From contig CAZIUL010000022.1 in the NCBI GenBank assembly GCA_964542475.1, forward strand, positions 3,042-67,041: DNA of 64,000 nt, in the 5' to 3' direction. The notes beneath the pieces were generated by a model. The model saw only the letters and a list, made by a program, of their open reading frames with translations, had not been told where the DNA came from and did not search any database. Position 1 is the first letter of the stretch. The number at the start of each line of letters is the position of its first letter. This document shows, piece after piece, positions 28,376 to 35,899 of this stretch. A program made the translations under genes and the position numbers. The DNA is from CAZIUL01 sp964542475 (GTDB lineage Bacteria; Planctomycetota; B15-G4; CAYZWU01).

Positions 28376-28396
28376 GACAGTTTTCCTTATAAGGAA

Positions 28397-28480
28397 CCGG
28401 AGGGCAACCACGGGGATTGCCCCTACAAGAACGAAAACATTCTGTTGGACCGCAGGGGCGGTTCGCTAACCGCCCGTGCC
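28397..28480. repeat. Interspersed repeat family D, long copy with GGGGCGGTTCGCTAACCGCCC hairpin
   Basis: An 84-bp composite: CGGAGGGCAACCACGGGGAT, CCCCTAC, a linker AAGAACGAAAACATT, then the palindrome GGGCGGTTCGCTAACCGCCC. The same order and linker recur at 33523-33602, so the two halves move together. It fills the space between the Mth938-like gene stop and the transglutaminase start. Confidence 0.85.
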
Positions 28481-28482
28481 CT

Positions 28483-28827
28483 CTAACAGGTCAGGTGCAG
28501 CCCGCAGGCCGCATCCTCTCCTTTTTCTAAAAGCCGGTTTAGCTCGTCGCACGCGTCGGGCGTTGAAAGCGCAACTAGCTTTATGCCCGCTGTTGACAGA
28601 GCTTCGCGTGTTTTTTCAGGAACCTCGAGCGCGTTGTAAAAGCCACAACCCATGACGAAGATCGCGGGTTTTCTCTGGAATACACCGGCCAGGTCTTCCA
28701 ATGCAAGTGAGTGTCCTTGCATACGCCACCAGTTTTCCTGGATGAAACCGGGAAAAAGCAACAGGTCCTTCGTGTAAGTTACGCTGTCGATGGTGACCGT
28801 CCCAAACCCGACACCGTCGATTTTCAT
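28483..28827 (-). CDS. Mth938-like (DUF498/NDUFAF3-type) domain protein
   Basis: A 114-residue single-domain protein of the Mth938-like family (PF04430), related to the mitochondrial complex I assembly factor NDUFAF3; no enzymatic activity is established for the bacterial members. Recognisable features are IDGVGFGTVTIDSVTYTKDL, the conserved aromatic NWWRMQGHSL, then PAIFVMGCGFYNAL and a C-terminal helix with the typical TPDACDELNRLL. Its ATG overlaps the stop of lgt as ATGA, so the two are translated together. Confidence 0.85.
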   Translation of the reverse strand: MKIDGVGFGTVTIDSVTYTKDLLLFPGFIQENWWRMQGHSLALEDLAGVFQRKPAIFVMGCGFYNALEVPEKTREALSTAGIKLVALSTPDACDELNRLLEKGEDAACGLHLTC

Positions 28828-29651
28828 GGCTTTTTCCTTGATGGTCCTGCTTCTTTAGCCTGCTCTTTTCGGCTCCTGAAAAAAAGGTAGAGACCCAGCG
28901 AGCCCAGGAAAACGCTGATCCACTGTGATGTGGACAAAGGGCCGAAGTTGCCCCGCTCCGCGAAGTCGCCCCTGAACGTCTCCAGACAGGACCTTGTTAT
29001 CGAGTAAAGGATCAGGAAAACAGCCGTGACCAGGCCCCTGCGTTTCGACTGCCTCAACACGAGCCAGAGCACCAAAAAGATCAAAAAAGCGTTTATCGAG
29101 TTGTAGATCTGTGTCGGGTGAAGAAAGTGCACGGGATTTTCCATGTCCGGATTCTGGAGCTTCATAGGGATAAGAGAATACTCGGAAGCCGGATACGCGA
29201 TGCCGAACGGATGGTCCGCGTCGACCTCTTTTCCGTAACAGCACCCTGCCATGAGGCATCCCCACCTGCCGATGGACTGGCCGAGCATCACAGCGGGCAG
29301 ACTGAGGTCCACAAGGCTCAAGAACCTGATCTTGTTGCGTCTGGCAAACAAGAAGCATCCCAGCAATCCGCCGAGAAACCCTCCGTAGTAGACAAGCCCT
29401 CCCTTCCAGATGAAAAAGACGGCAAGGGGGTTGCCGAACTCTTCCGTGTGTATGATGACGTACAGCAGCCTTGCACCTATGATTCCACAGCCGAGAATCC
29501 AGATGAACATGTCCGAGACAAGCGCGGGTTGTATGTTTGTGTGCCTCGATGCATGGCGGCAGAAGATGAGTGCGGTCAGGAAACCGATGGCAAGCATCAG
29601 GCCGTAGGTGCGGAGCGGGTAGAAACCGAAATCGTAAAGTATTGGGTGCAT
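28824..29651 (-). CDS. lgt: Prolipoprotein diacylglyceryl transferase
   Basis: Lgt moves the diacylglyceryl group of phosphatidylglycerol onto the lipobox cysteine of prolipoproteins, the first step of lipoprotein maturation in the inner membrane. The 275-residue product has the family start MHPILYDFGFYPLRTYG, about seven membrane helices, the signature GQSIGRWGCLMAGCCYG (with its essential Arg) and the conserved HPTQIYNSINAFLIF near the end. Many lipoproteins in this window (DUF1080, RND adaptor, 34018, the 46574 hydrolase) depend on this enzyme. It is first in a pair with the Mth938-like gene. Confidence 0.96.
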   Translation of the reverse strand: MHPILYDFGFYPLRTYGLMLAIGFLTALIFCRHASRHTNIQPALVSDMFIWILGCGIIGARLLYVIIHTEEFGNPLAVFFIWKGGLVYYGGFLGGLLGCFLFARRNKIRFLSLVDLSLPAVMLGQSIGRWGCLMAGCCYGKEVDADHPFGIAYPASEYSLIPMKLQNPDMENPVHFLHPTQIYNSINAFLIFLVLWLVLRQSKRRGLVTAVFLILYSITRSCLETFRGDFAERGNFGPLSTSQWISVFLGSLGLYLFFRSRKEQAKEAGPSRKKP

Positions 29652-29745
29652 GGTCTCCTCGTTGTTTTTCCTGATTATACGACAGAAGTTTCAGGTCTCA
29701 ATTGTGGGTGGAGGTTTTTTTTGATTGTGGTGATCGGGTGCGCCC

Positions 29746-32508
29746 CTACGGGTTTCCCCTGCGTTTTCCTGTTTTCCCGAACAGGGACTTCCCTGTGGAG
29801 CGTGCCTTGAGAAGGTAGCGCACCGATTTGAATTTTTTTAAAAAGGCCCGCTCTTCCAGCAGCGCTTCGATGTCGCTGCAGAGCCGAACGATATCGTTGT
29901 GCTTTTCCCTGCGGAAAGAAAGGAGGCGCTCGTTCTGCCGGGCCAGAAGGTTCATGGCAACAGCCGCGTTAGGGGGTACCGCACTTTTTTTCTCGTCGCG
30001 CCAAAGCCGCGCGAGCCTCTGGTGCTGCTCTCTGCAGGTTGAAAGAGCGGCTATTTCGTAGCGCGCCCTGTCATCATCCGTCGGCAATGCGGTGCTCTTT
30101 GCTGTCAGGGTATCCGACAGCGCCTTGGCATCGGGCCGTGAGCGGTTGAGCCTGATGACCCCGGTGTAAAGGGAACCGCCCGCTCCAAGCCCGTCGTCTA
30201 CCAATACCGGCGCCATGTGAACCGCTTCGAAAGGCGTTTCCTTCAGCAGGCGCATCATCGATGTCTCGTTCAAGCCTGCGCACCCTGCCAGGCAAAGGTT
30301 CACAGACCCTGTCTTTTTCTGAGCCTGCAGCGCCAGATGGATCAGGATGTCGCTGAAAACCCGTTGTACCGCAAAAGCAACATCCATGTGGCGGCTCTCG
30401 ACTTCGCGGCCTTTCTGGCGCCGGGGTCCGAAGTTGTTCTCCAGGACATCCGTGTGGATTCCGCTTTCTTCATCCCCGACGGATTTTACACACAGATCGC
30501 TGAGAAAGCCTCCGGCAGCGAAGCGTACACCGCCGTTTGTAACCAGTTCGACCTCGTCCAGGAAAGACTCGAGGAGCTGATTAGAGCCTCTCGATGCTAT
30601 TTCGGCGAACCGGGCGTTATCCCCGGGTTCGAGCGCCAGGTAGTTCATGGCTGCCTTGACAAGGGTCGAAGGGTCGTGGGGCGTTGAGATTCGTTTGAAC
30701 GATTCGATCCTGTTTGCGGCAGCACGCGCCAGCGTGATCACGGGTCCCCTTTCACCGGCCAAGGAGCCGGCAGGACCTCCTGTCGCGATCAGAGCGGATT
30801 CTTTAAAGGTTGTCGTAAAAAAAGCAATCGCCATCTGTGCCAGGTTCGGCGGCACGACCAGCGGGGTTGCGGACGGGAACAGCTCTTCCAGGGCAGGGTT
30901 CCTTCCACCCGGCAGTCCGGCGGAGATCGTGTCCCATTGGTTGTAAGCGATGATCCGGACCTTTTCCAGCGAGTCAATCCCTGCCGCTACCGCCGCTTTT
31001 TTCGCCAGCTCGATTAAATACCCGTCTTCGATGAAAAACTCTCCGGGCAAGGATGGCGGCGAAAGGCGGCTGATGAAACGTGAAGGGGCGATCCCGGTCA
31101 TGTCCGCGGCAAGGCAATGAAAGAATGGGATTCCCCCTCCGAAAAACGAAAACGACGCGCCTTTGCCGGAAAAGCCCAGCCCGAGCACAATGGAATCGGG
31201 ATCCTCGCCCTGGATGTTGTCCGCTTCCCGTGCGGGTTCGGTAACAGACTCCATGGGAAGAACAACACGGCTGAGCTCTTCCACAACTCCCGGGCTCGTG
31301 ATATCTTCCATGCAGTCCCTGCAGTGCTCCAACGCGTATCCTCCGGACAGGGCCGCGCGGATCTTCCGAAAAGCGGGCCCGTTCCAGATTTTTTCCGGAT
31401 CCGAGTAAGGCAGCAAGCGGCCGGCATTGCCGTATGTGCGGGCTCGGCATAAGGAAACATCCCCGTTCCAATGGACGAAAAAGCTCGTCCATGGCCGCGT
31501 GCACCACTTGTCGGTGATCTCCTTTCCGGGTCTTTCAGCTGCCCGCAGAATCGAGCCGGCATCTGTCGCATTCATCGTATCCGTAACGATGCTGCTATCC
31601 GCGATGCTCAACATTGGATAAGGAGCCTGGATGAGTGGCGCCTTGAAAACATCTGTGGAAGGGTGCTTTGTTCGGTTATCCCACGCCCGCTCTCCTCCGG
31701 AACCCAGATCGATGAACGAATCAACGGTAGGGCTTTCGACAACGATCCCGAGAGAGCTGCCCAGCGTTTGCGCGGCCTCGATCGTTTTTTTCAGGGTGTG
31801 CAAGGGAAGCGATTCCCTTAGGAAGAACTCCCGGGCCTGGAAGTTTGCTCCAGGAATGTCCAGGGGCTGGAAGAGCACTCTGTCCGCGCCGCAATTCGCG
31901 GCAAGCCTGACTATCTCCTGTGCCTCTGAGATGTTTTGGCGCATGAGCGTGGATGCAACAACAATCAGCGGATTTTCTACGTCCGCTTCTTTCCGTTTTT
32001 CAGCGAGCCCCTCGATGTTCAGGACGACCTGTAATAGCCTGGACCCTTTTCGTATCTTTTCGTACCGCTTAGGCGAGGCGGAGTCCACGGAGAAGTTGAT
32101 CCGCGCGAGTCCGTTTTCCACGATGAGAGCGGTCAAATCAGCGGTGAGAAGGTCGCCGTTGGTCGAGAACGAGACCTCTGCGCCGCTGTTCAGGCATTTG
32201 TCGAGGATTTCGTTGATGCAGGGGTGTGCCAGGGGTTCGCCGTTTCCCACGATTATAATTCTCAGGGCGGTGTCCATGAAAGGTTCGAGGCTGTCCAGGA
32301 GGGCCGGGTTCATGTGTCCTGTGTTTTCGTGCTGCCCGGCTGAAGACTGCCTGAAGCAATGTATGCAGCGCATTGCGCATTCCGTTGTGACCTCCAGAGC
32401 CAGTTCCACCGGACGGGAGGAGAGATAGCGGCTGCCTGCTGCGAGCTCGCCTTCGAACCTCATGAAGTTGACCTGTCTCTCATGGGAATGTATCTGTTTT
32501 ACGTACAT
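29746..32508 (-). CDS. Fusion protein: radical SAM/SPASM domain plus degenerate NodU/TobZ-like carbamoyltransferase domain and coiled coil
   Basis: A 920-residue protein of unusual design. Residues ~35-300 are a radical SAM domain with CxxxCxxC at 44-51 (TECAMRCIHCFRQ) and the GNGEPL motif. Residues ~336-400 have a SPASM-type auxiliary cluster (WCTRPW ... GDVSLCRAR ... HCRDCMED). Residues ~440-785 resemble the Kae1-like domain of NodU/TobZ carbamoyltransferases: IVLGLGFSGKGASFSF at its start, VPPNLAQMAIAFFTT where HHxxHAASAF is expected, and NLCLAGCAGLN near the end. The histidines of the metal site are missing, so carbamoyl transfer is unlikely. A coiled coil ends the protein. The start chosen has GAGG eight bases upstream; ATG at 32463 is an alternative. 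Function unknown. Confidence 0.75.
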   Translation of the reverse strand: MYVKQIHSHERQVNFMRFEGELAAGSRYLSSRPVELALEVTTECAMRCIHCFRQSSAGQHENTGHMNPALLDSLEPFMDTALRIIIVGNGEPLAHPCINEILDKCLNSGAEVSFSTNGDLLTADLTALIVENGLARINFSVDSASPKRYEKIRKGSRLLQVVLNIEGLAEKRKEADVENPLIVVASTLMRQNISEAQEIVRLAANCGADRVLFQPLDIPGANFQAREFFLRESLPLHTLKKTIEAAQTLGSSLGIVVESPTVDSFIDLGSGGERAWDNRTKHPSTDVFKAPLIQAPYPMLSIADSSIVTDTMNATDAGSILRAAERPGKEITDKWCTRPWTSFFVHWNGDVSLCRARTYGNAGRLLPYSDPEKIWNGPAFRKIRAALSGGYALEHCRDCMEDITSPGVVEELSRVVLPMESVTEPAREADNIQGEDPDSIVLGLGFSGKGASFSFFGGGIPFFHCLAADMTGIAPSRFISRLSPPSLPGEFFIEDGYLIELAKKAAVAAGIDSLEKVRIIAYNQWDTISAGLPGGRNPALEELFPSATPLVVPPNLAQMAIAFFTTTFKESALIATGGPAGSLAGERGPVITLARAAANRIESFKRISTPHDPSTLVKAAMNYLALEPGDNARFAEIASRGSNQLLESFLDEVELVTNGGVRFAAGGFLSDLCVKSVGDEESGIHTDVLENNFGPRRQKGREVESRHMDVAFAVQRVFSDILIHLALQAQKKTGSVNLCLAGCAGLNETSMMRLLKETPFEAVHMAPVLVDDGLGAGGSLYTGVIRLNRSRPDAKALSDTLTAKSTALPTDDDRARYEIAALSTCREQHQRLARLWRDEKKSAVPPNAAVAMNLLARQNERLLSFRREKHNDIVRLCSDIEALLEERAFLKKFKSVRYLLKARSTGKSLFGKTGKRRGNP

Positions 32509-32559
32509 GTCACAAACCTCGCGACAACAAACATCTGTGCGGCCCGGAGTGCGCACGCC

Positions 32560-33510
32560 TCATGCATCCTTCGCAACCCCTTGGCCGCGGCCTTTCAGCT
32601 CCTCTTCGAACCATGTGTCAAGGGCGCATTCGAACCAGCAGGCGAGTCCGGCCCATTTTCCCCATTTTGAGTAGTGCTCGCGGATGGCCGCGTCGCCGCA
32701 TTTTTTGCCCTTGAAATGCCTCTTCCATATCGTCCGCCTCGTCCACGAGTCGAGTATCAGGCGCTCGTACCTGCCCAGGCTGATCAGCAGCGAGTTCACT
32801 GAGTACGGGCCGAATCCGTTGAAAGAGGCGATCTCCGCAGCCAGATCATCGGTGGGGCGCGAACGGTCCTTCATGGCTTTTTCGTCCACGTCGCCGGAAG
32901 CGAAACGTTTTGCGAGCTCCCTAAGAAACGGGGCCCTGTATCCGAGGCGGATCTTTTTTCTCAGGAAGGCTTCACTCTTTGATGCCACGAGTTCTGCCCG
33001 GGGAAACGCCTTTGCCCCGGTGTCCTTGCCCACCGCTTCTCCCATGTGTTCGAGGATCAGGTTGTTGATGAATATGGTCCCCTTCCAGCTGATGTTGGTG
33101 GTGATGAGCACCTTGGCGAACTCTTCGAACAGGTCGCTGTTTCTCAGAAAGGCGCCGAGACCGTGCTGCTTCACCCATTCGAGACCCTTTATCCGCGAGC
33201 AGATTCTGCGGAAAGGCATGAAATCATCGTCGAGCCTCAGGCACCAGCTCACCTGTTTTTCCAGGGTTTTCAGGTCGTACTTGGCAAGCCGCGGTCCAGC
33301 GGTTTTTTTTACTTTCAGCGACTGCCCCTTTGCGCAGCCTTTTTCGCTTTCGATTTCGATGGCGAACGCCCGGTCCTTCCTGGTACGGATCACTGCGTGG
33401 AGGCGCTTTGTGGCGCGGTCCCATCTAAACGGGGAAAGCTCAACGAATCCGTGCGAAAGAGCCATCAGCTCGAGGTTAAAGCGGTTTTTTACCGGGATCA
33501 GTATTTTCAT
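32560..33510 (-). CDS. HhH-GPD DNA glycosylase (AlkA/OGG1-like, monofunctional type)
   Basis: A 316-residue base-excision repair glycosylase. The helix-hairpin-helix segment IASFNGFGPYSVNSLLISLG is followed by the catalytic Asp in RLILDSWTRR. The Lys that bifunctional OGG1/Nth enzymes carry in the hairpin is replaced (FGPYS), which suggests a monofunctional enzyme. The N-terminal ~95 residues resemble the beta-sheet domain of AlkA/OGG. The reading frame extends 55 codons upstream, but that part is made of a family D repeat and the end of palindromic element P2. The ATG at 33510 starts MKILIPVKNRFN, with a weak GGA five bases upstream. It may share a transcript with the radical SAM fusion 51 bases downstream. 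The damaged base recognised is unknown. Confidence 0.78.
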   Translation of the reverse strand: MKILIPVKNRFNLELMALSHGFVELSPFRWDRATKRLHAVIRTRKDRAFAIEIESEKGCAKGQSLKVKKTAGPRLAKYDLKTLEKQVSWCLRLDDDFMPFRRICSRIKGLEWVKQHGLGAFLRNSDLFEEFAKVLITTNISWKGTIFINNLILEHMGEAVGKDTGAKAFPRAELVASKSEAFLRKKIRLGYRAPFLRELAKRFASGDVDEKAMKDRSRPTDDLAAEIASFNGFGPYSVNSLLISLGRYERLILDSWTRRTIWKRHFKGKKCGDAAIREHYSKWGKWAGLACWFECALDTWFEEELKGRGQGVAKDA

Positions 33511-33522
33511 GGTGTTCCGAAT

Positions 33523-33602
33523 CGGAGGGCAACCACAGGGGGTTCCCCTACGAAGAACGCAAACATTTCGCTGAACCGTAGGGGCGGTTCGCGAACCGCC
33601 CG
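33523..33602. repeat. Interspersed repeat family D, long copy with GGGGCGGTTCGCGAACCGCCC hairpin
   Basis: Same composite as 28397-28480: CGGAGGGCAACCACAGGGG, CCCCTAC, a linker with AGAACGCAAACATT, then the perfect palindrome GGGCGGTTCGCGAACCGCCC. It is upstream of the glycosylase start, in a 507-bp non-coding stretch that also holds P2 and a promoter. Confidence 0.85.
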
Positions 33603-33643
33603 AACCCACACGAAGAACGTCGACATACCGTTGGCCGTGCAAG

Positions 33644-33816
33644 CCCGCATACTTCATCCTCTTCTGCTGCGGCACCGTAAACTGCGCTGTGGCTGCGTTT
33701 CATGTCAGGAGACGATCCTCAACCTGTAGGAACAGGCCTGCGGTCGTCACCTGACATGCGCCTTGCCACAACACAGTTTACAGCTACCTCGCGACGAAAA
33801 GTATGAAATAAGCGGG
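33644..33816. repeat. Palindromic element P2 (full length, 173 bp)
   Basis: A long imperfect palindrome. The outer arms CCCGCATACTTCAT and ATGAAATAAGCGGG are followed inward by GGCACCGTAAACTG paired with CAGTTTACAGCTACC. Then come a GTGGCTGCGTTTCATG region paired with CATGCGCCTTGCCAC, GGAGACGA paired with TCGTCACC, and a tip hairpin CCTGT/ACAGG around AGGA. It lies between the divergent glycosylase and lipoprotein genes. No coding capacity is apparent. Confidence 0.92.
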
Positions 33817-33939
33817 TAAGGGCGAGCCCCTGTGCCCGCCCGTCCGGATTCCGTCCCATTTTAACAACTCAGAATCTTTCCTACTACCGTATATATAGAT
33901 ATTTATATAAAACATACCTCTTCCCGCAAGGCTCGGTTT

Positions 33940-33968
33940 TTGATTTTTTCGAAAATATAGGGTATTAT
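33940..33968 (+). promoter_or_regulatory. Predicted sigma70-type promoter for the 34018-38501 operon
   Basis: TTGATT (-35, 33940-33945) and TATTAT (-10, 33963-33968) are 17 bases apart in a stretch much richer in A/T than the surrounding DNA. This leaves a leader of about 43 bases before the lipoprotein ATG. No operator is apparent. Confidence 0.55.
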
Positions 33969-34017
33969 TACCACACACTATTCGACAAGAAGCGATCTGT
34001 AGACAGGGGCTATTGCC

Positions 34018-34488
34018 ATGAACGCCGGAAACTGTTCACTTGTCCTGCTTGGGATGGTTGCTTTTCTGATGCTGCTGCCTTCCTGCTGCACTAACTCTCA
34101 TCTCGGTTCCACTCCCTACCTGGACAGGGACCTGTTGATTTCACCTGATGAGATGTCGCGCACTTTCTACGATGTGGACCGGTACGAGGAGGTCACCTTT
34201 CCTTTCTTTGCTTTCTTCGATATGCCGCCGGTGACCGAGTTGAAATATCCCAACCGCTTCGGGCCCTTCGCGAAAAAAAGGCTCTCCTGGTGGAGCACCT
34301 GTCCTTTTTTCGTATTTCCCCTGCCGTTGTGTCCGAGCAAGGTGATGACCTGGAGAAGGGGTAACTACCGCATCGAAGCGGTGGTGATCTACCCGATGAT
34401 TTTCGGGTACAAACCACATATCTGGTACTGGGATGTGGAAGAGATCAAGGAGCGGTCAATATATATCCAAACTATACCTCAGGAATGA
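34018..34488 (+). CDS. Hypothetical lipoprotein
   Basis: A 156-residue protein I do not recognise. It has a lipoprotein signal (LLGMVAFLMLLPSCC) with lipobox LPSC, so it should be lipid-anchored. The mature part is rich in Phe, Tyr, Trp and Pro (RYEEVTFPFFAFFDMPPV, RLSWWSTCPFFVFPLPLC) and ends with ...PHIWYWDVEEIKERSIYIQ. Homologues would be expected in the same phylum only. It is first in an operon with the membrane protein at 34574, behind a recognisable promoter. Its role is probably in the envelope, but nothing more can be said. Confidence 0.65.
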   Translation: MNAGNCSLVLLGMVAFLMLLPSCCTNSHLGSTPYLDRDLLISPDEMSRTFYDVDRYEEVTFPFFAFFDMPPVTELKYPNRFGPFAKKRLSWWSTCPFFVFPLPLCPSKVMTWRRGNYRIEAVVIYPMIFGYKPHIWYWDVEEIKERSIYIQTIPQE

Positions 34489-34573
34489 CGCTTGTTCAGG
34501 ATCCCGTATCACGGTATAAACCGGACAAACGGTTCGTTTTTACGCGCCTCGGGCAGCTCTTCGGAAGGAATCC

Positions 34574-35899
34574 ATGACAGGGAATATCCTGCCTCTCTTC
34601 TCAGGGCTTCTCAGCGCCTCTATCCTCATCATGTCACCCCCCCTGGCAAGGGCCGGGTACGAGCCGTTCGTCACCTGGTACTATGCAATCTCCTGGTACA
34701 GCCTGATACTTTTTGTCGACTCGGTCCGCTCCGTGTGCGGGAAACAGTCGTTCATTTTTCGAAGGCCTCACGCCTTTGCCGCTCTTGTTTTCTGGTCCGC
34801 TGTGATCTGGTTTCTTTTCGAGGCTTTCAACTTCAGGCTCGCTGACTGGTACTATGTTTTTGTTCCTGATTCCAGATGGGAAAGGATCATAGGCAGCTGG
34901 CTGTCTTTCGGCACGGTTCTTCCGGCCATCTTTCTCATCGAAAAGCTGATGTACGATTTCGGCGTGTTCGTTTCGGGGCCGTTCTTTTCCTTTTCGTTTT
35001 TCCGGAAGAGATGTAAAACCGTTGTTCTTGCGGGCGCGGCGTGCCTCGTGCTTCCGCTTGTTTATCCGCGATACGCTTTCCCACTCATCTGGGCGTGGGG
35101 GTTTCTCCTGCCGCTGCCCCTGGTCTTGAGGCGGGTCGAACTTCTTGCGCTGGAAGAGCTCGATTCAGGCCGGCCGGGGCGTATTCTGCGTATCCTGCTC
35201 GCGGGGGTGTTCTGCGGGTTTTTCTGGGAGTTTCTGAACTTCTTCGCCAGGACGCGGTGGATCTACACGGTTCCATACCTGGAGGAAATAAAGCTTTTCG
35301 AGATGCCGCCTCTAGGGTTTTTGGGTTTCCCTTTGTTTGCGCTCGAGTGTACCGTGTTGTACGCTTTTCTTGTCGGTTTCGGGATGGCACCCGGAATCGA
35401 CGGCTTGAAAAGGCGCGCCGGCATGAAACCCGCCGGCCCTCTGCCTGCGGCGCTGATCAGCCTGGCTGCCCTGTGCATGGGCTTTTTTGTACTGCACGGC
35501 ATGGAGGTAAATTCGATAGACTCATATACACCGAGGCCCGGCGGGCTTTCCCTGCCCGAGCAGGTTCACGCTTTTGTCGAAAAAGGCGGTTACGACGACT
35601 GTTTCAAGCTGAAGGGGTCGTTCGAGAACCCGGGTGTCAGGGCCATGTTCAAGCAGGAAGGCGTGGATGTCGAAAAGGTCATGGGCTTGATAGATCTTTC
35701 GGTGCTGAGAGGGATAGGGACCGTTCATGCGGAATCCCTGTCAGCGCTAGGCGTCAAGAACGTGTCGGATCTGAAGAGTATGGACCCGGATCTTATTGCA
35801 GAGGCCCTTTCGAAGGGAGGCAGCGAAAGGGAAATCCGCATCAGGCGGGCGCGTGTCAATGTCTGGATCAGGGCGGCAGCAAGGGAGTCGCAGCGATGA
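34574..35899 (+). CDS. Polytopic membrane protein with internal duplication and C-terminal helix-hairpin-helix-like domain
   Basis: A 441-residue protein I cannot assign to a named family. Residues 1-310 contain about eight hydrophobic segments. Two parts look like a duplication: WFLFEAFNFRLADWYYVFVP (79-98) and GFFWEFLNFFARTRWIYTVP (215-234) share the pattern F-x-E-x-x-N-F then W-x-Y-x-VP, each followed by a similar helix ending in LIE/ALE. After residue 320 comes a soluble tail whose VMGLIDLSVLRGIGTVHAES and LGVKNVSDLKSMDPDLI parts look like a DUF4332-type helix-hairpin-helix. The stop overlaps the ATG of the FAD protein as ATGA. It is likely an inner-membrane partner of that enzyme. Confidence 0.7.
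   Translation: MTGNILPLFSGLLSASILIMSPPLARAGYEPFVTWYYAISWYSLILFVDSVRSVCGKQSFIFRRPHAFAALVFWSAVIWFLFEAFNFRLADWYYVFVPDSRWERIIGSWLSFGTVLPAIFLIEKLMYDFGVFVSGPFFSFSFFRKRCKTVVLAGAACLVLPLVYPRYAFPLIWAWGFLLPLPLVLRRVELLALEELDSGRPGRILRILLAGVFCGFFWEFLNFFARTRWIYTVPYLEEIKLFEMPPLGFLGFPLFALECTVLYAFLVGFGMAPGIDGLKRRAGMKPAGPLPAALISLAALCMGFFVLHGMEVNSIDSYTPRPGGLSLPEQVHAFVEKGGYDDCFKLKGSFENPGVRAMFKQEGVDVEKVMGLIDLSVLRGIGTVHAESLSALGVKNVSDLKSMDPDLIAEALSKGGSEREIRIRRARVNVWIRAAARESQR

Noticed and set aside
33644..33816. Integron attC site
   Set aside because: The element is a long imperfect hairpin, but I do not find the RYYYAAC/GTTRRRY core sites, there is no integrase, and the genes between copies are not cassette-like.
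35041..35895. A 285-codon N-terminal extension of the FAD protein
   Set aside because: Overlaps the membrane protein gene in another frame; the Rossmann motif begins exactly at the ATG at 35896 and the extension is Arg/Gly-rich noise.
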